Below, piece after piece: positions 16,306 to 24,708 of a stretch of DNA of 54,501 bases. Origin of the DNA: Lawsonibacter faecis. Lineage in GTDB: Bacteria > Bacillota > Clostridia > Oscillospirales > Oscillospiraceae. The notes beneath the pieces are model-generated. The model was not told the origin of the DNA. It ran no database searches and worked only from the letters and a program-made list of their open reading frames with translations. Numbering within the stretch: position 1 is the stretch's first letter; every line of letters begins with the position of its first letter. Made by a program: the position numbers and the translations under genes. The stretch is from assembly GCF_014287675.1 (NCBI RefSeq), contig NZ_JACOPQ010000020.1, positions 1-54,501 of the forward strand. The letters are read 5' to 3'.

Positions 16306-17118
16306 TCACGTGGACAGCTCCTTTTGGCTGCGGGCCGGGCCGTCCGGCCCCACGTCGGCGGGTACATCCCCATTGAATTCGGTCATCAGGTGCCAATAGC
16401 GCTTGGGCATATGGGTCATGCGGCACTTGGGGTTATAGCGCCCCTCAATGGCGATGGTATCATAGAACCGCCGCCAGAGGGCGCGGTAATCCCGCTCCTC
16501 CTGGCCGGGGGCGGCCGGGTGAAACTCCTCCAGCGGCACAATGGCCCACTGCTTGGGGCTGGGCTGGTAGAAGAGGGCCTCTTTGTGGGTGCGGTCGTAG
16601 ATGAGAAAGCGCTCCCCCGAATATCGGGCGCAGAAATGGGAGCGCAGGATGGGCAGGACCCGGTTTTTCGGCTCAATCTCGGCGATCAGCACCCCCTCCT
16701 GCTCGGAAAAGCGGATAAAGCCCCGGAGGAGATGGACTTCCCCCTTAAGATGGGTGGCGGCCTTCACCAGCACCGCCACCCGGTCGTCGGTGAGGCTGCG
16801 CACCACGGAAGGGCCCTGCTCATAGCCCAGGGCAATAAAATCGTAGAGGTGCTTCTCCTTTTCAGGCAGGCAGGTGAGAAAGCCGTGGGTGACCAGATGG
16901 AGGCCGTCGGCGGAGAGCTTCTTGGGCAGGGAGACCAGGACCCGCCGGGCGTGGGCGGCATCGGTCTCCACGGCCCGCTCCGGGTAGAGGGAGAGCTGCA
17001 CGTCCCCGGGTGCGGAAAAGCAGGCGGGCCGCTCCTTGTTGACATAGCTCTCATACACGCAGGTGAGAAAGCCGTTGAAGGTGCCGTCGTAAGAATACGC
17101 CACCTGGGACCAGGGCAT
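16306..17118 (-). CDS. TIGR03915 family predicted DNA repair protein
   Basis: The 270-residue protein is the usual partner of the radical SAM protein encoded just upstream. It starts VAYSYDGTFNGFLTCVYESY, a signature of the family, and contains a domain related to uracil-DNA glycosylase-like TIGR03914/03915 proteins (RFIRFSEQEGVLIAEIEP, HFCARYSGERFLIYD, IEGRYNPKCRMTHMPKRYW). The family is predicted, not shown, to act in DNA repair or base modification. ATG 17118 is preceded by GGGGGTGAT; the frame runs 50 codons further left without support. It follows the radical SAM gene by 165 bases. Confidence 0.85.
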   Translation of the reverse strand: MPWSQVAYSYDGTFNGFLTCVYESYVNKERPACFSAPGDVQLSLYPERAVETDAAHARRVLVSLPKKLSADGLHLVTHGFLTCLPEKEKHLYDFIALGYEQGPSVVRSLTDDRVAVLVKAATHLKGEVHLLRGFIRFSEQEGVLIAEIEPKNRVLPILRSHFCARYSGERFLIYDRTHKEALFYQPSPKQWAIVPLEEFHPAAPGQEERDYRALWRRFYDTIAIEGRYNPKCRMTHMPKRYWHLMTEFNGDVPADVGPDGPARSQKELST

Positions 17119-17283
17119 GGGATCACCCCCAGCAGTTTTAAAATAAAAAGTGAAAAGGAGTGCGTAAAACCGGAAGAGAAGGCCGGAGATCTGCAGCCGG
17201 CAGATTCCATTTGGGCGCACGGTCCGGGGAAGGGGCGGAAGCTGAGATCGCACGCCCCTTTGCTTCATATGTTTTAAACCGCT

Positions 17284-18549
17284 TCAGCCGGTATTCTCGA
17301 AGAGACAAAGCTGTTCCGGCGCCTCCTGGGCCAGCATGGGCCGCTCCTGCGCCACCAGATGGCGGATGATGCCGTCCTCTCTGACCCGGAGGCCCTCGAC
17401 CATCCGGCCCGAGCAGGTGAGAAAATACTGTGCCCGCTTAAGGACCACTCCCAGCTTTCTGAGGCCGGAGAAGTCCAGTGCGCCGCAGCGCCGGGCGGAC
17501 AGGATGCGCTGAGCGCTGCGCACGCCGATGCCGGGCACCCTGAGGAGGGTCTCGTAGTCGGCGGTGTTCACCTCCACCGGGAAGCGCTCCAGATGGTTGA
17601 GGGCCCAGGAGCACTTGGGGTCCACCAGGGGGTTGAAGTTGGGGTTTTGCTCGTCCAGCAGCTCCCTTGCCTCAAACTTATAGTAGCGCAGGAGCCAGTC
17701 GGCCTGGTAGAGCCGGTGCTCGCGCAGCAGGGGCGGCTTGAAGTCCCGGCGGGCCGGGAGGAGCTTGCTGTCGGACACGGGCATATAGGCCGAGTAGAAG
17801 ACCCGCTTGAGCTGGTATTTCTGGTAGAGACTCTCGGTGAGGCGGAGGATATGGAGATCGCTCTCCGGGGTGGCGCCGACGATCATCTGGGTGGACTGAC
17901 CGGCGGGGGCGAAGCGGGGGGCATGCTTATAGAGCGCAAGCTCCTGCCTGGACGTGCGGATGCCGTCCCGGATTTGGCCCATGGGAGCCAGGATGGACTG
18001 CTTGCCTTTATCAGGGGCCAGCAGCTTGAGGGACTGCTCGCTGGGCAGCTCAATGTTCACGCTCAGCCGGTCGGCGAAGAGGCCCAGGCGGTGGGTCAGG
18101 AGCGGGTCGGCCCCCGGAATGGCCTTGGCGTGGATGTAGCCCCAGAAATTGTACTCCCGGCGCAGCAGGCGCAATGTCTCGGTCATCAGCTCGGTGGTGC
18201 GGTCGGGGCTGCCCCAGACGGCGGAGGAGAGGAAGAGCCCCTCGATATAGTTGCGCCGGTAGAAGCCGATGGTGAGCTCGCACAGCTCCCGGGGGGTAAA
18301 GGCCGCCCGGGGCACGTCGTTGGAGCGACGGTTGACGCAGTACTGGCAGTCGTAGACGCAGCGGTTGGTCATGAGCACCTTGAGCAGGGTGACGCACCGC
18401 CCGTCGGCGGAGAAGGAGTGGCAGCATCCGGCCATGATGGTGGAGCCCAGCCCGCCCGGCCGACTGGTGCGATCCAGACCGCTGGAGGTGCAGGCGGCGT
18501 CATATTTGGCGGCGTCGGCCAATATAGTCAACTTATCCATTAATTCCAT
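17284..18549 (-). CDS. TIGR03916 predicted DNA modification/repair radical SAM protein
   Basis: This 421-residue protein joins a radical SAM core, with CxxxCxxC at Cys64, Cys68 and Cys71 (NRCVYDCQYC), to a C-terminal helix-hairpin-helix (LLRVPGIGVRSAQRILSAR) that would bind DNA. The conserved pair Cys42-Cys43 and the AGCCHSFSADGRCVTLLKVLM lead-in are typical. It is nearly always found beside the TIGR03915 protein, as here. ATG 18549 has AGGAG nine bases upstream. The promoter in front carries two LexA-like boxes, which would fit DNA-damage control. The chemistry is unknown. Confidence 0.9.
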   Translation of the reverse strand: MELMDKLTILADAAKYDAACTSSGLDRTSRPGGLGSTIMAGCCHSFSADGRCVTLLKVLMTNRCVYDCQYCVNRRSNDVPRAAFTPRELCELTIGFYRRNYIEGLFLSSAVWGSPDRTTELMTETLRLLRREYNFWGYIHAKAIPGADPLLTHRLGLFADRLSVNIELPSEQSLKLLAPDKGKQSILAPMGQIRDGIRTSRQELALYKHAPRFAPAGQSTQMIVGATPESDLHILRLTESLYQKYQLKRVFYSAYMPVSDSKLLPARRDFKPPLLREHRLYQADWLLRYYKFEARELLDEQNPNFNPLVDPKCSWALNHLERFPVEVNTADYETLLRVPGIGVRSAQRILSARRCGALDFSGLRKLGVVLKRAQYFLTCSGRMVEGLRVREDGIIRHLVAQERPMLAQEAPEQLCLFENTG

Positions 18550-18575
18550 GGTCCGGCGCTCCTGACTTGTTATTA

Positions 18576-18620
18576 GAACATTTGTACCACTATTATGACA
18601 CTGGAACATATGTATGTCAA
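18576..18620 (-). promoter_or_regulatory. Promoter with two LexA-like boxes
   Basis: TTGACA (18615-18620) and CATAAT (18592-18597) with a 17-base spacer form the promoter of the radical SAM repair gene. GAACATATGTAT (18604-18615) and GAACATTTGTAC (18576-18587) each match 10 of 12 bases of the palindrome GAACATATGTTC, the core of Firmicutes LexA sites. They are centred 28 bases apart, one over the promoter spacer and one downstream of the -10. Confidence 0.6.
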
Positions 18621-18759
18621 GAGGAAATAAGAGGAGACCGTTCCGGGGAAATAACCAAAAATTTAACAAAGAATTCCGATTTTTATGCTGAAAAAAGGTC
18701 TAAGATAGGAAAAATGGGAAAAGAGGAAGAGAAAAGCGGACAAAAATTGCCTAAAACGC

Positions 18760-18788
18760 TTGCGTCCCATCGGTTTGCGCGTTATACT
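18760..18788 (+). promoter_or_regulatory. Promoter of the NusG-II/Gx/apbE genes
   Basis: TTGCGT (18760-18765) and TATACT (18783-18788) are spaced by 17 bases, about 65 bases before the first start codon of this plus-strand group. Confidence 0.75.
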
Positions 18789-18858
18789 AGTAAAGCGCGC
18801 TTAGGGGCGGGGGAGTTTTCCCGCGCCGGGCAAAATACGCGCGGAGGATATCGCTTAT

Positions 18859-19218
18859 ATGAAGAAACGCGACATCATAATTATTGTTGCAGTGCTGGTT
18901 GTGGCCGCCGCCGGTTTTTTTGCGATGCGGCTGTTTTCCAGCGGGGCCGATTATGTCTACATCTACGTGAACGACGCCCTCTACGAGGCCGATCCGCTCA
19001 ATGAGGATAAGCTCATCGAGATTGATCAGGGCGACGGGGTGGTCAACCACATTCAGATCAAAAACGGCATTGTCCGCATGGTGGACTCCACCTGCCCCGA
19101 CAAGCTGTGCGTCAAGCAGGGGGATTTGAGCGCCGAGAGCTATGAGAAGTTTCCCGTGCCCATCGCGTGCCTGCCCAACAAGGTCATTATTGAGCTGAAG
19201 ACCCAGGACAAGGAGTAG
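18859..19218 (+). CDS. NusG domain II-containing membrane-anchored protein
   Basis: The 119-residue protein has an N-terminal membrane helix (residues 6-25, IIIIVAVLVVAAAGFFAM) and then a NusG domain II-like extracytoplasmic domain with YVYIYVND, DSTCPDKLCVKQGDLS and ACLPNKVIIEL. In many Clostridia this gene sits next to Gx transporter, apbE and rnf, and its paired cysteines suggest a redox or flavoprotein support role, but no function is established. GGAGG precedes the ATG by 11 bases. The next gene starts two bases after its stop. Confidence 0.9.
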   Translation: MKKRDIIIIVAVLVVAAAGFFAMRLFSSGADYVYIYVNDALYEADPLNEDKLIEIDQGDGVVNHIQIKNGIVRMVDSTCPDKLCVKQGDLSAESYEKFPVPIACLPNKVIIELKTQDKE

Positions 19219-19220
19219 CC

Positions 19221-19796
19221 ATGAGCCGAAACTCTTCCAGACTGGCCACCCAGAAGATGACCCGCCTGGCCCTGCTGGCGGCGGTGGCGGTGGTACTGGG
19301 GTATTTTGAGGGTATTATCATCGCCTTTATGTTTCTCCCGCCGGGCATCAAGCTGGGCCTGGCCAATACCGTGCTGCTCTACTCCGTCTATCTGCTGGGG
19401 CCGGGCTACTCGGTGATACTGATGATATTAAAGGTAGTGCTCACCGGCTTCATGTCCGGCAATCTGGCGGCCGCCTTCCTCTACAGCATGGGCGGCGGCG
19501 CCCTGAGCCTGGGCATGATGCTTCTGGTGAAGAAGCTGGGCGGAAACGACAAGGTCTCCATCGTGGGCGTCTCCGTGGTGGGCGCCGTGTTTCATAACGT
19601 GGGACAGCTTCTGGTGGCGTCCCTTGTGGTGCGGACGCCGGGACTCATGCTCTATATTTTTCCGCTGCTGATCTCCGCCGTGGTCACCGGCGTCATTACC
19701 GGCCTGGCGGGCAGGCAGATTGTCCGGGTGCTGAGGCTCCCGGGCGCGCCCGACCCCCTGAGCAGCAAGACCAAGGACCCCGGGGAGGATACATAA
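19221..19796 (+). CDS. Gx transporter family protein
   Basis: The 191-residue protein has five to six membrane helices and the conserved PPGIKLGLANTVLLYSVYLLG and VFHNVGQLLVA segments of the Gx transporter family (once annotated as heptaprenyl diphosphate synthase component I). It resembles the substrate-binding S component of ECF-type transporters. The substrate is unknown; the company of apbE and rnf suggests a flavin-related or quinone-related solute. AAGGAG overlaps the preceding stop, so it is co-translated with the NusG-II gene. Confidence 0.9.
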   Translation: MSRNSSRLATQKMTRLALLAAVAVVLGYFEGIIIAFMFLPPGIKLGLANTVLLYSVYLLGPGYSVILMILKVVLTGFMSGNLAAAFLYSMGGGALSLGMMLLVKKLGGNDKVSIVGVSVVGAVFHNVGQLLVASLVVRTPGLMLYIFPLLISAVVTGVITGLAGRQIVRVLRLPGAPDPLSSKTKDPGEDT

Positions 19797-19799
19797 TTC

Positions 19800-20804
19800 A
19801 TGAGCAGAAAATGGACCGCCGCCCTGCTTTGTCTGAGCCTGACGCTGGGTCTGGCCCTGGGCGGCTGCGCACCCTCGGCCGCCAAACAGAGCCGGTCGGG
19901 CTTTTACTTCGACACCGTAATCTCCATGACGGTATACACCAATGACGAGAAGCTGCTGGATGACGCCCAGGCCGAGTGCCAGCGGTACGATGACCTGCTG
20001 AGCAAGACCAAGGTGGGCTCCGACGTGTGGAACATCAACCACGCGAATGGCGAGCGGGTGGCCGTCAGCGAGGACACGCGGGACATCATCGAAAAGGCCC
20101 TGGAGTACTCCCGGCTCTCCGAAGGGCGCTTTGACATCACCATTGAGCCCTGTGTGGCCCTGTGGGATTTTACGGGGGACGCAATGGGCATTCTGCCCGA
20201 CGGGGACGCACTGGCCGCGGCCGCGGCCAAGGTGGACTGGACCCAGGTGGACGTCAGCGACGGGGGAGTGCGCATCCCCGCCGGGATGACCATCGACCTG
20301 GGGGCCATCGCCAAGGGGTACATCACCGACCGGATTGCGGATTTTTTGAAGGACCGGGGCGTGAAGAACGGCTTTTTGAACTTTGGGGGAAATGTGCTGA
20401 CCATCGGCGGGAAGCCCGACGGCACCGCGTGGAACATCGGCGTACAGGACCCTCAGGGAACCCAGAGCCAGGGCATTCTGGGCGTGGTCGCCGTGGAGGG
20501 CGAGGCCGTGGTCACCAGCGGCATCTACGAGCGGGGCTTCGATGTGGACGGCGTGCGCTACCACCATATTCTGGACCCGAAAACCGGCTGGCCCGTTCAG
20601 AACGAGCTGGCGGGAGTCAGTATCGTGGCGGAGGACGCCTTTGACGCGGACGCCCTGTCCACCACCGTCTTCGCCATGGGGCTGGAGGCGGGCACGGCCT
20701 TTATTGAGGGGCTGGACGGTATTGAGGCCGTCTTCGTCACCCGGGACGACGCTGTCACCTGGACCTCCGGCCTGGAAGGACGTTTTACCCTGCAGGAGCA
20801 GTGA
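19800..20804 (+). CDS. apbE: FAD:protein FMN transferase (ApbE/Ftp) lipoprotein
   Basis: ApbE attaches FMN from FAD to a threonine in target proteins on the outside of the membrane. The 334-residue precursor starts with a lipoprotein signal ending ALGGC (lipidated Cys at about 21), then FYFDTVISMTVY, IDLGAIAKGYITDRIADFL, FLNFGGNVLTIGG, and DGVRYHHILDPKTGWPV with metal-binding residues, all family signatures. It lies four bases after the Gx gene and about 100 bases before rnfC. Its likely clients are the RnfG and RnfD subunits encoded next. Confidence 0.95.
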   Translation: MSRKWTAALLCLSLTLGLALGGCAPSAAKQSRSGFYFDTVISMTVYTNDEKLLDDAQAECQRYDDLLSKTKVGSDVWNINHANGERVAVSEDTRDIIEKALEYSRLSEGRFDITIEPCVALWDFTGDAMGILPDGDALAAAAAKVDWTQVDVSDGGVRIPAGMTIDLGAIAKGYITDRIADFLKDRGVKNGFLNFGGNVLTIGGKPDGTAWNIGVQDPQGTQSQGILGVVAVEGEAVVTSGIYERGFDVDGVRYHHILDPKTGWPVQNELAGVSIVAEDAFDADALSTTVFAMGLEAGTAFIEGLDGIEAVFVTRDDAVTWTSGLEGRFTLQEQ

Positions 20805-20906
20805 CCCGCGGAATGCGGTATAGAGAATTGCGTATGTTGACAAAACGCTGCAGTCAAAAACGCGGCGGGAGCCGCGGGCCTTGAAAAGAAGGAGTGGTAT
20901 AGGATT

Positions 20907-22196
20907 ATGGGAATGGGAAACCATGGGATCCGGCTGAACGGTCATAAAAACACCGTCGACTGTAAGCCGGTAGCGATGCCGGTGCCTGCGAAGGTACGGA
21001 TCCCGCTGGCGCTGCTGGGTGCAAACACCAGTACGTTCTTGGTCCAGAAGGGGGACGAGGTGGCCGTGGGCCAGCCTGTCGCCACCCAGGGACAGGGCAT
21101 CGGCGTGCCCGTGTACGCCAGCGTCTCAGGCAAGGTGGCGGGTATTGAGACCGTCCGGCTTGCCAGCGGCGCCATTGTGGACGCCGTCGTGATTGAGTCC
21201 GACGGCAGGCAGACCCCCTGGGAGGGCATCAAGCCCCCCGTGGTGGAGGACCTGAAGAGCTTTCTGGAGGCGGTCCGGCAGAGCGGCGTGGTCGGACTGG
21301 GCGGCGCGGGCTTTCCCACCTGGGTGAAGCTGAACGCCGAGGTGGAATACCTCATCATCAACGGCAGCGAGTGCGAGCCCTACTGTACCGCCGACTATAT
21401 TGCGCTGCGGGACTTCACGGCCGATGTGGTGGAGGGCGTGCGCCTGGTGAAGGAGTACGGGAAGATCCCCAAGGTCATCATCGGCGTCAAGCATCCGCCC
21501 CAGGGCATTGAGGAGGCCTTTAAGGCCATCCCCGGCGCGGAGATCAAGCACCTGCAGGAGTACTACCCCGTGGGCGCCGAGCGCATGCTCATCAAGGAGA
21601 CCACCGGCCGGGTCATCCCGGGCCGCAAGCTCCCCAAGGACGTGGGCTGCATCGTTCTGAATGTGAACACCGCCGCCTATCTTGCCCGGTACCTCCGCAC
21701 CGGCATGCCCCTGGTGAGCCGGACCGTCACCGTCGACGGCAGCGCCGTCAACACCCCCAGCGTCATCACCGCCCCCATCGGAACTCCCGTGGGCGATATC
21801 TTTGAGGCTGCCGGCGGCTTCAAGTGCGAGCCCGCCAAGATTCTGGCCGGCGGACCCATGATGGGCGTGTGCCTGCCCAACCTGGATTTCCCCCTGCTGT
21901 GGCAGAACGGCTCCTTCCTGGCCCTGGACGCGAAGGACGCCAAGGTGCCCGACTCCACCGCCTGCATCCGGTGCGGGCGCTGCGTGGATCACTGCCCCAT
22001 GAATCTGATGGCCTTCCAGATCGGCAAGGCCTACGAGGCCAGGGACCTGGATACCCTCAAGAAAATCCGGGCGGATCTGTGCATCGAGTGCGGCTGCTGC
22101 GCGTATGTCTGCCCGGCCAAGCGGGACATGGTCACCGCCAACAAGCTGGCCAAGCGCTACATGGCTGACGAGGCCAGGAAGGAGGCGAACAAATAA
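20907..22196 (+). CDS. rnfC: Rnf electron transport complex subunit RnfC
   Basis: RnfC is the peripheral NADH-binding subunit of the Rnf complex, which moves electrons between reduced ferredoxin and NAD while pumping Na+ or H+. The 429 residues contain the Nqo1-like domain with VVGLGGAGFPTWVKL and NGSECEPYCTADY, then two 4Fe-4S sites, CIRCGRCVDHCPMN and CIECGCCAYVCPAK. It has the short form without the long repeat tail of proteobacterial RnfC. AAGGAG precedes the ATG. Its stop overlaps the rnfD start (TAATG). Confidence 0.95.
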   Translation: MGMGNHGIRLNGHKNTVDCKPVAMPVPAKVRIPLALLGANTSTFLVQKGDEVAVGQPVATQGQGIGVPVYASVSGKVAGIETVRLASGAIVDAVVIESDGRQTPWEGIKPPVVEDLKSFLEAVRQSGVVGLGGAGFPTWVKLNAEVEYLIINGSECEPYCTADYIALRDFTADVVEGVRLVKEYGKIPKVIIGVKHPPQGIEEAFKAIPGAEIKHLQEYYPVGAERMLIKETTGRVIPGRKLPKDVGCIVLNVNTAAYLARYLRTGMPLVSRTVTVDGSAVNTPSVITAPIGTPVGDIFEAAGGFKCEPAKILAGGPMMGVCLPNLDFPLLWQNGSFLALDAKDAKVPDSTACIRCGRCVDHCPMNLMAFQIGKAYEARDLDTLKKIRADLCIECGCCAYVCPAKRDMVTANKLAKRYMADEARKEANK

Positions 22197-23095
22197 TGAA
22201 GCTGCTTACCGTTTCTCCCGCCCCCCATATCCGGGACAAGGCGAGCACCCGCTCCATTATGCTGGACGTGCTCATCGCCCTGGCCCCCACCCTGGTGGCC
22301 TCCATTGTCATCTTCGGCTTCCAGGCCCTGCTGGTCACCGGCGTCTGCGTGGGCATGGCCGTCCTCTCCGAGTTCGTCTTTGAGAAGGGCGTCAAGAAGT
22401 CCGTCACCATCAATGACCTCTCCGCCGTGGTCACCGGCGTGCTGCTCTCCTTCTGCCTGCCCGTGGACATCCCCCTGTGGATTGCCGGGCTGGGCAGCGT
22501 CATCGCCATCGTGGTGGTGAAGCAGCTCTTCGGCGGCATCGGCCAGAACTTCGCCAACCCCGCCATCACCGCCCGGGTGGTGCTCCTCATCTCCTTCGGC
22601 GGGGCCATGAGCACCTACGCCATCGACGGCGTGACCTCCGCCACCCCCCTGGCCGCGGGCGCGGCCAACCCCGGCGTGCTGGGTATGTTCCTGGGCAACC
22701 ACGCCGGCAGCCTGGGCGAGACCTGCGCCCTCACGCTGCTCATCGGCGGGGCGTACCTGGTGGTGCGCAAGGTCATCTCCTGGCACATCCCCGTGGCATA
22801 CATCGGAACCGTGGCGGTGGTCTCTCTAATCGCGCAGCAGGACCTCTCCATCCAGCTCATGGGCGGCGGCCTGCTGCTGGGCGCCATCTTCATGGCCACC
22901 GACTACGCCACCTCCCCTATGACCAACGCCGGCAAGCTGGTCTACGGCGTGGGCTGCGGACTGCTGACCATGATGATCCGCCTCTGGGGCGCCACCCCCG
23001 AGGGCGTCAGCTATGCCATCCTGCTGATGAATATCCTCACACCCCACATTGACAAACTGACCGCCCACAAGGCCCTGGGAGGTGACGCGGCATGA
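22196..23095 (+). CDS. rnfD: Rnf electron transport complex subunit RnfD
   Basis: RnfD is an integral membrane subunit with covalently bound FMN. The 299-residue protein has about nine hydrophobic helices and starts with the typical SPAPHIRDKASTRSIMLDVLIALAP. The likely FMN attachment segment is VTSATPLA, where the threonine accepts the phosphate ester. It overlaps rnfC by one base and rnfG by four (ATGA), so the three are translationally coupled. Confidence 0.95.
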   Translation: MKLLTVSPAPHIRDKASTRSIMLDVLIALAPTLVASIVIFGFQALLVTGVCVGMAVLSEFVFEKGVKKSVTINDLSAVVTGVLLSFCLPVDIPLWIAGLGSVIAIVVVKQLFGGIGQNFANPAITARVVLLISFGGAMSTYAIDGVTSATPLAAGAANPGVLGMFLGNHAGSLGETCALTLLIGGAYLVVRKVISWHIPVAYIGTVAVVSLIAQQDLSIQLMGGGLLLGAIFMATDYATSPMTNAGKLVYGVGCGLLTMMIRLWGATPEGVSYAILLMNILTPHIDKLTAHKALGGDAA

Positions 23096-24024
23096 AGAAG
23101 CAGAACAAGACCTGGGCGCTCCTGGCCCCCATCGTAGTGCTGGTGCTCATCGGCGGCGTCATCACCGCCGCCCTGGCCCTTACCAACGAGGCCACCGCTC
23201 CCGTCATCGCCGAGGCCCAGCGCCAGGCGGCCGAGAAGGCAATGCAGACCGTCCTGCCCCAGGGTGCGGACTTTGCCCTGGTAGAGAGCACGGAGGGCCT
23301 GCCTGAGGCCGTCACTGAGGTTCAGGCCGCCGGCAACGGCGCGGGCTATGTCATCACCGTCAGCGCCAAGGGCTATGCCAACATGACCGTTATGGTCGGT
23401 GTGGGCTCCGACGGCAAGGTCACCGGCACCCAGGTGTTGGTTCAGGAGGAGACCAAGGGCATAGGCTCTAAGGTGGTTGAGGATGGATCTGCCTTTCAGC
23501 AGCAGTTGGTCGGCATTGACAGCGTCGACGGCGTTGAGGGTATCGCGGGAGCCACGATGTCTTCCAACGGAATGAAGAATGCCGTCCAGGCCGCATTGGA
23601 TGCGGGTACCATTCTCTCCGGCGGAACCGTGGAGGCCAAGGTCTACGAGGCCCCCGCCAACCTGACCGACGAGGTCCTGGCCCAGTACTACCCCGGCGCG
23701 TCCTTCACCGACGTCCCCGGCGGCAAGGTGTCCGACGCTGGCACCGTGGTCTACGCCGGCGAGGCCGGCATGACCGGCCCCGTCCCCGTGGCGGTGCTCT
23801 TCGGCGCCGACGGCCAGATTCTGGCCGTGGTGGCCGACACCTCCGCAGAGACCCCCGAGTACGGCCAGCCTCTGGGCGAGAACGGCTTTACAGACGCCTT
23901 TGCCGGCGTCTCCGGCGGCGGCGAGGTGGACGGCGTCTCCGGCGCCACCATCACCTCCGACGCGATTAAGGGCGGAGTGGACTATGCCATCGCCAATCTT
24001 GAAACTGTAAAGGGGGCGGGTTAA
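23092..24024 (+). CDS. rnfG: RnfG with two FMN-binding domains
   Basis: RnfG carries covalent FMN outside the membrane. At 310 residues this one is about 100 longer than usual RnfG. After one membrane helix (8-30) it has two FMN-binding domains: residues about 75-170 ending GIAGATMSS (predicted acceptor Thr155) and about 220-300 ending VDGVSGATITS (Thr286). Both share the ETKGIGSKV/ETPEYGQPL motif region. The first site has Ala where the usual Ser/Thr stands before GAT, so its flavinylation is less certain. It overlaps rnfD by four bases and is followed directly by rnfE. Confidence 0.9.
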   Translation: MKKQNKTWALLAPIVVLVLIGGVITAALALTNEATAPVIAEAQRQAAEKAMQTVLPQGADFALVESTEGLPEAVTEVQAAGNGAGYVITVSAKGYANMTVMVGVGSDGKVTGTQVLVQEETKGIGSKVVEDGSAFQQQLVGIDSVDGVEGIAGATMSSNGMKNAVQAALDAGTILSGGTVEAKVYEAPANLTDEVLAQYYPGASFTDVPGGKVSDAGTVVYAGEAGMTGPVPVAVLFGADGQILAVVADTSAETPEYGQPLGENGFTDAFAGVSGGGEVDGVSGATITSDAIKGGVDYAIANLETVKGAG

Positions 24025-24705
24025 ATGATTGAGAAAAATCAGCCGTCTAAGCTCTCCACCCTGACCCGCGGCATCATCAAGGAGAACCCCGTGCTGGTCC
24101 TGGTGCTGGGCACCTGCCCCACGCTGGCCACCACCACCTCGGTGTCCACCGCCATCGGCATGGGCATCGCGGCCACCATCGTACTCATCTGCTCCAACAT
24201 CTTCATCTCCCTGCTCCGCAAGATCATCCCCGACTCGGTGCGCATCCCCTGCTATATCGTGGTTATCGCAGGCTTCGTGTCCGTGGTCCAGATGCTGGTG
24301 CAGGCCTTCGTCCCCCCGCTGTACGACGCGCTGGGCGTGTATCTGCCCCTCATCGTCGTCAACTGCATCATCCTCGGCCGGGCTGAGATGTTCGCCAGCA
24401 AAAACTCCGTGGCGGACTCCGCGCTGGACGGCGTGGGCATGGGCCTGGGCTTCATCGTGACGCTGCTGGTCATGTCCACCATCCGCGAGGTCTTCGGCGC
24501 GGGCGCTTTTGCCGGAATCTCCCTGCCCTTCTTCAGCGAGTTCAACATCCCCATTCTCACCCAGCCCGCCGGCGGCTTCTTCGTCTTCGGCGTGATGATC
24601 GCGGCTGTGGCCAAGATTACCCACGGCAAGGTGAAGCACAGCGCCACCGGCTGCGCAAACTGCCCCAGCGCCGCTGCCTGCGGCAAAATCGGAAAGGAGG
24701 CGTAA
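24025..24705 (+). CDS. rnfE: Rnf electron transport complex subunit RnfE
   Basis: RnfE is a membrane subunit related to NqrD, with six helices that with RnfA hold an iron-sulfur centre in the membrane. The 226-residue product shows ENPVLVLVLGTCPTLATTTS and VNCIILGRAEMFASKN, the paired conserved motifs of the RnfA/RnfE family, each with a cysteine near the membrane middle. It has a cysteine-containing C-terminal tail (ATGCANCPSAAACGK) that is longer than in E. coli. Its start follows the rnfG stop directly. Confidence 0.95.
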   Translation: MIEKNQPSKLSTLTRGIIKENPVLVLVLGTCPTLATTTSVSTAIGMGIAATIVLICSNIFISLLRKIIPDSVRIPCYIVVIAGFVSVVQMLVQAFVPPLYDALGVYLPLIVVNCIILGRAEMFASKNSVADSALDGVGMGLGFIVTLLVMSTIREVFGAGAFAGISLPFFSEFNIPILTQPAGGFFVFGVMIAAVAKITHGKVKHSATGCANCPSAAACGKIGKEA

Positions 24706-24708
24706 GGC

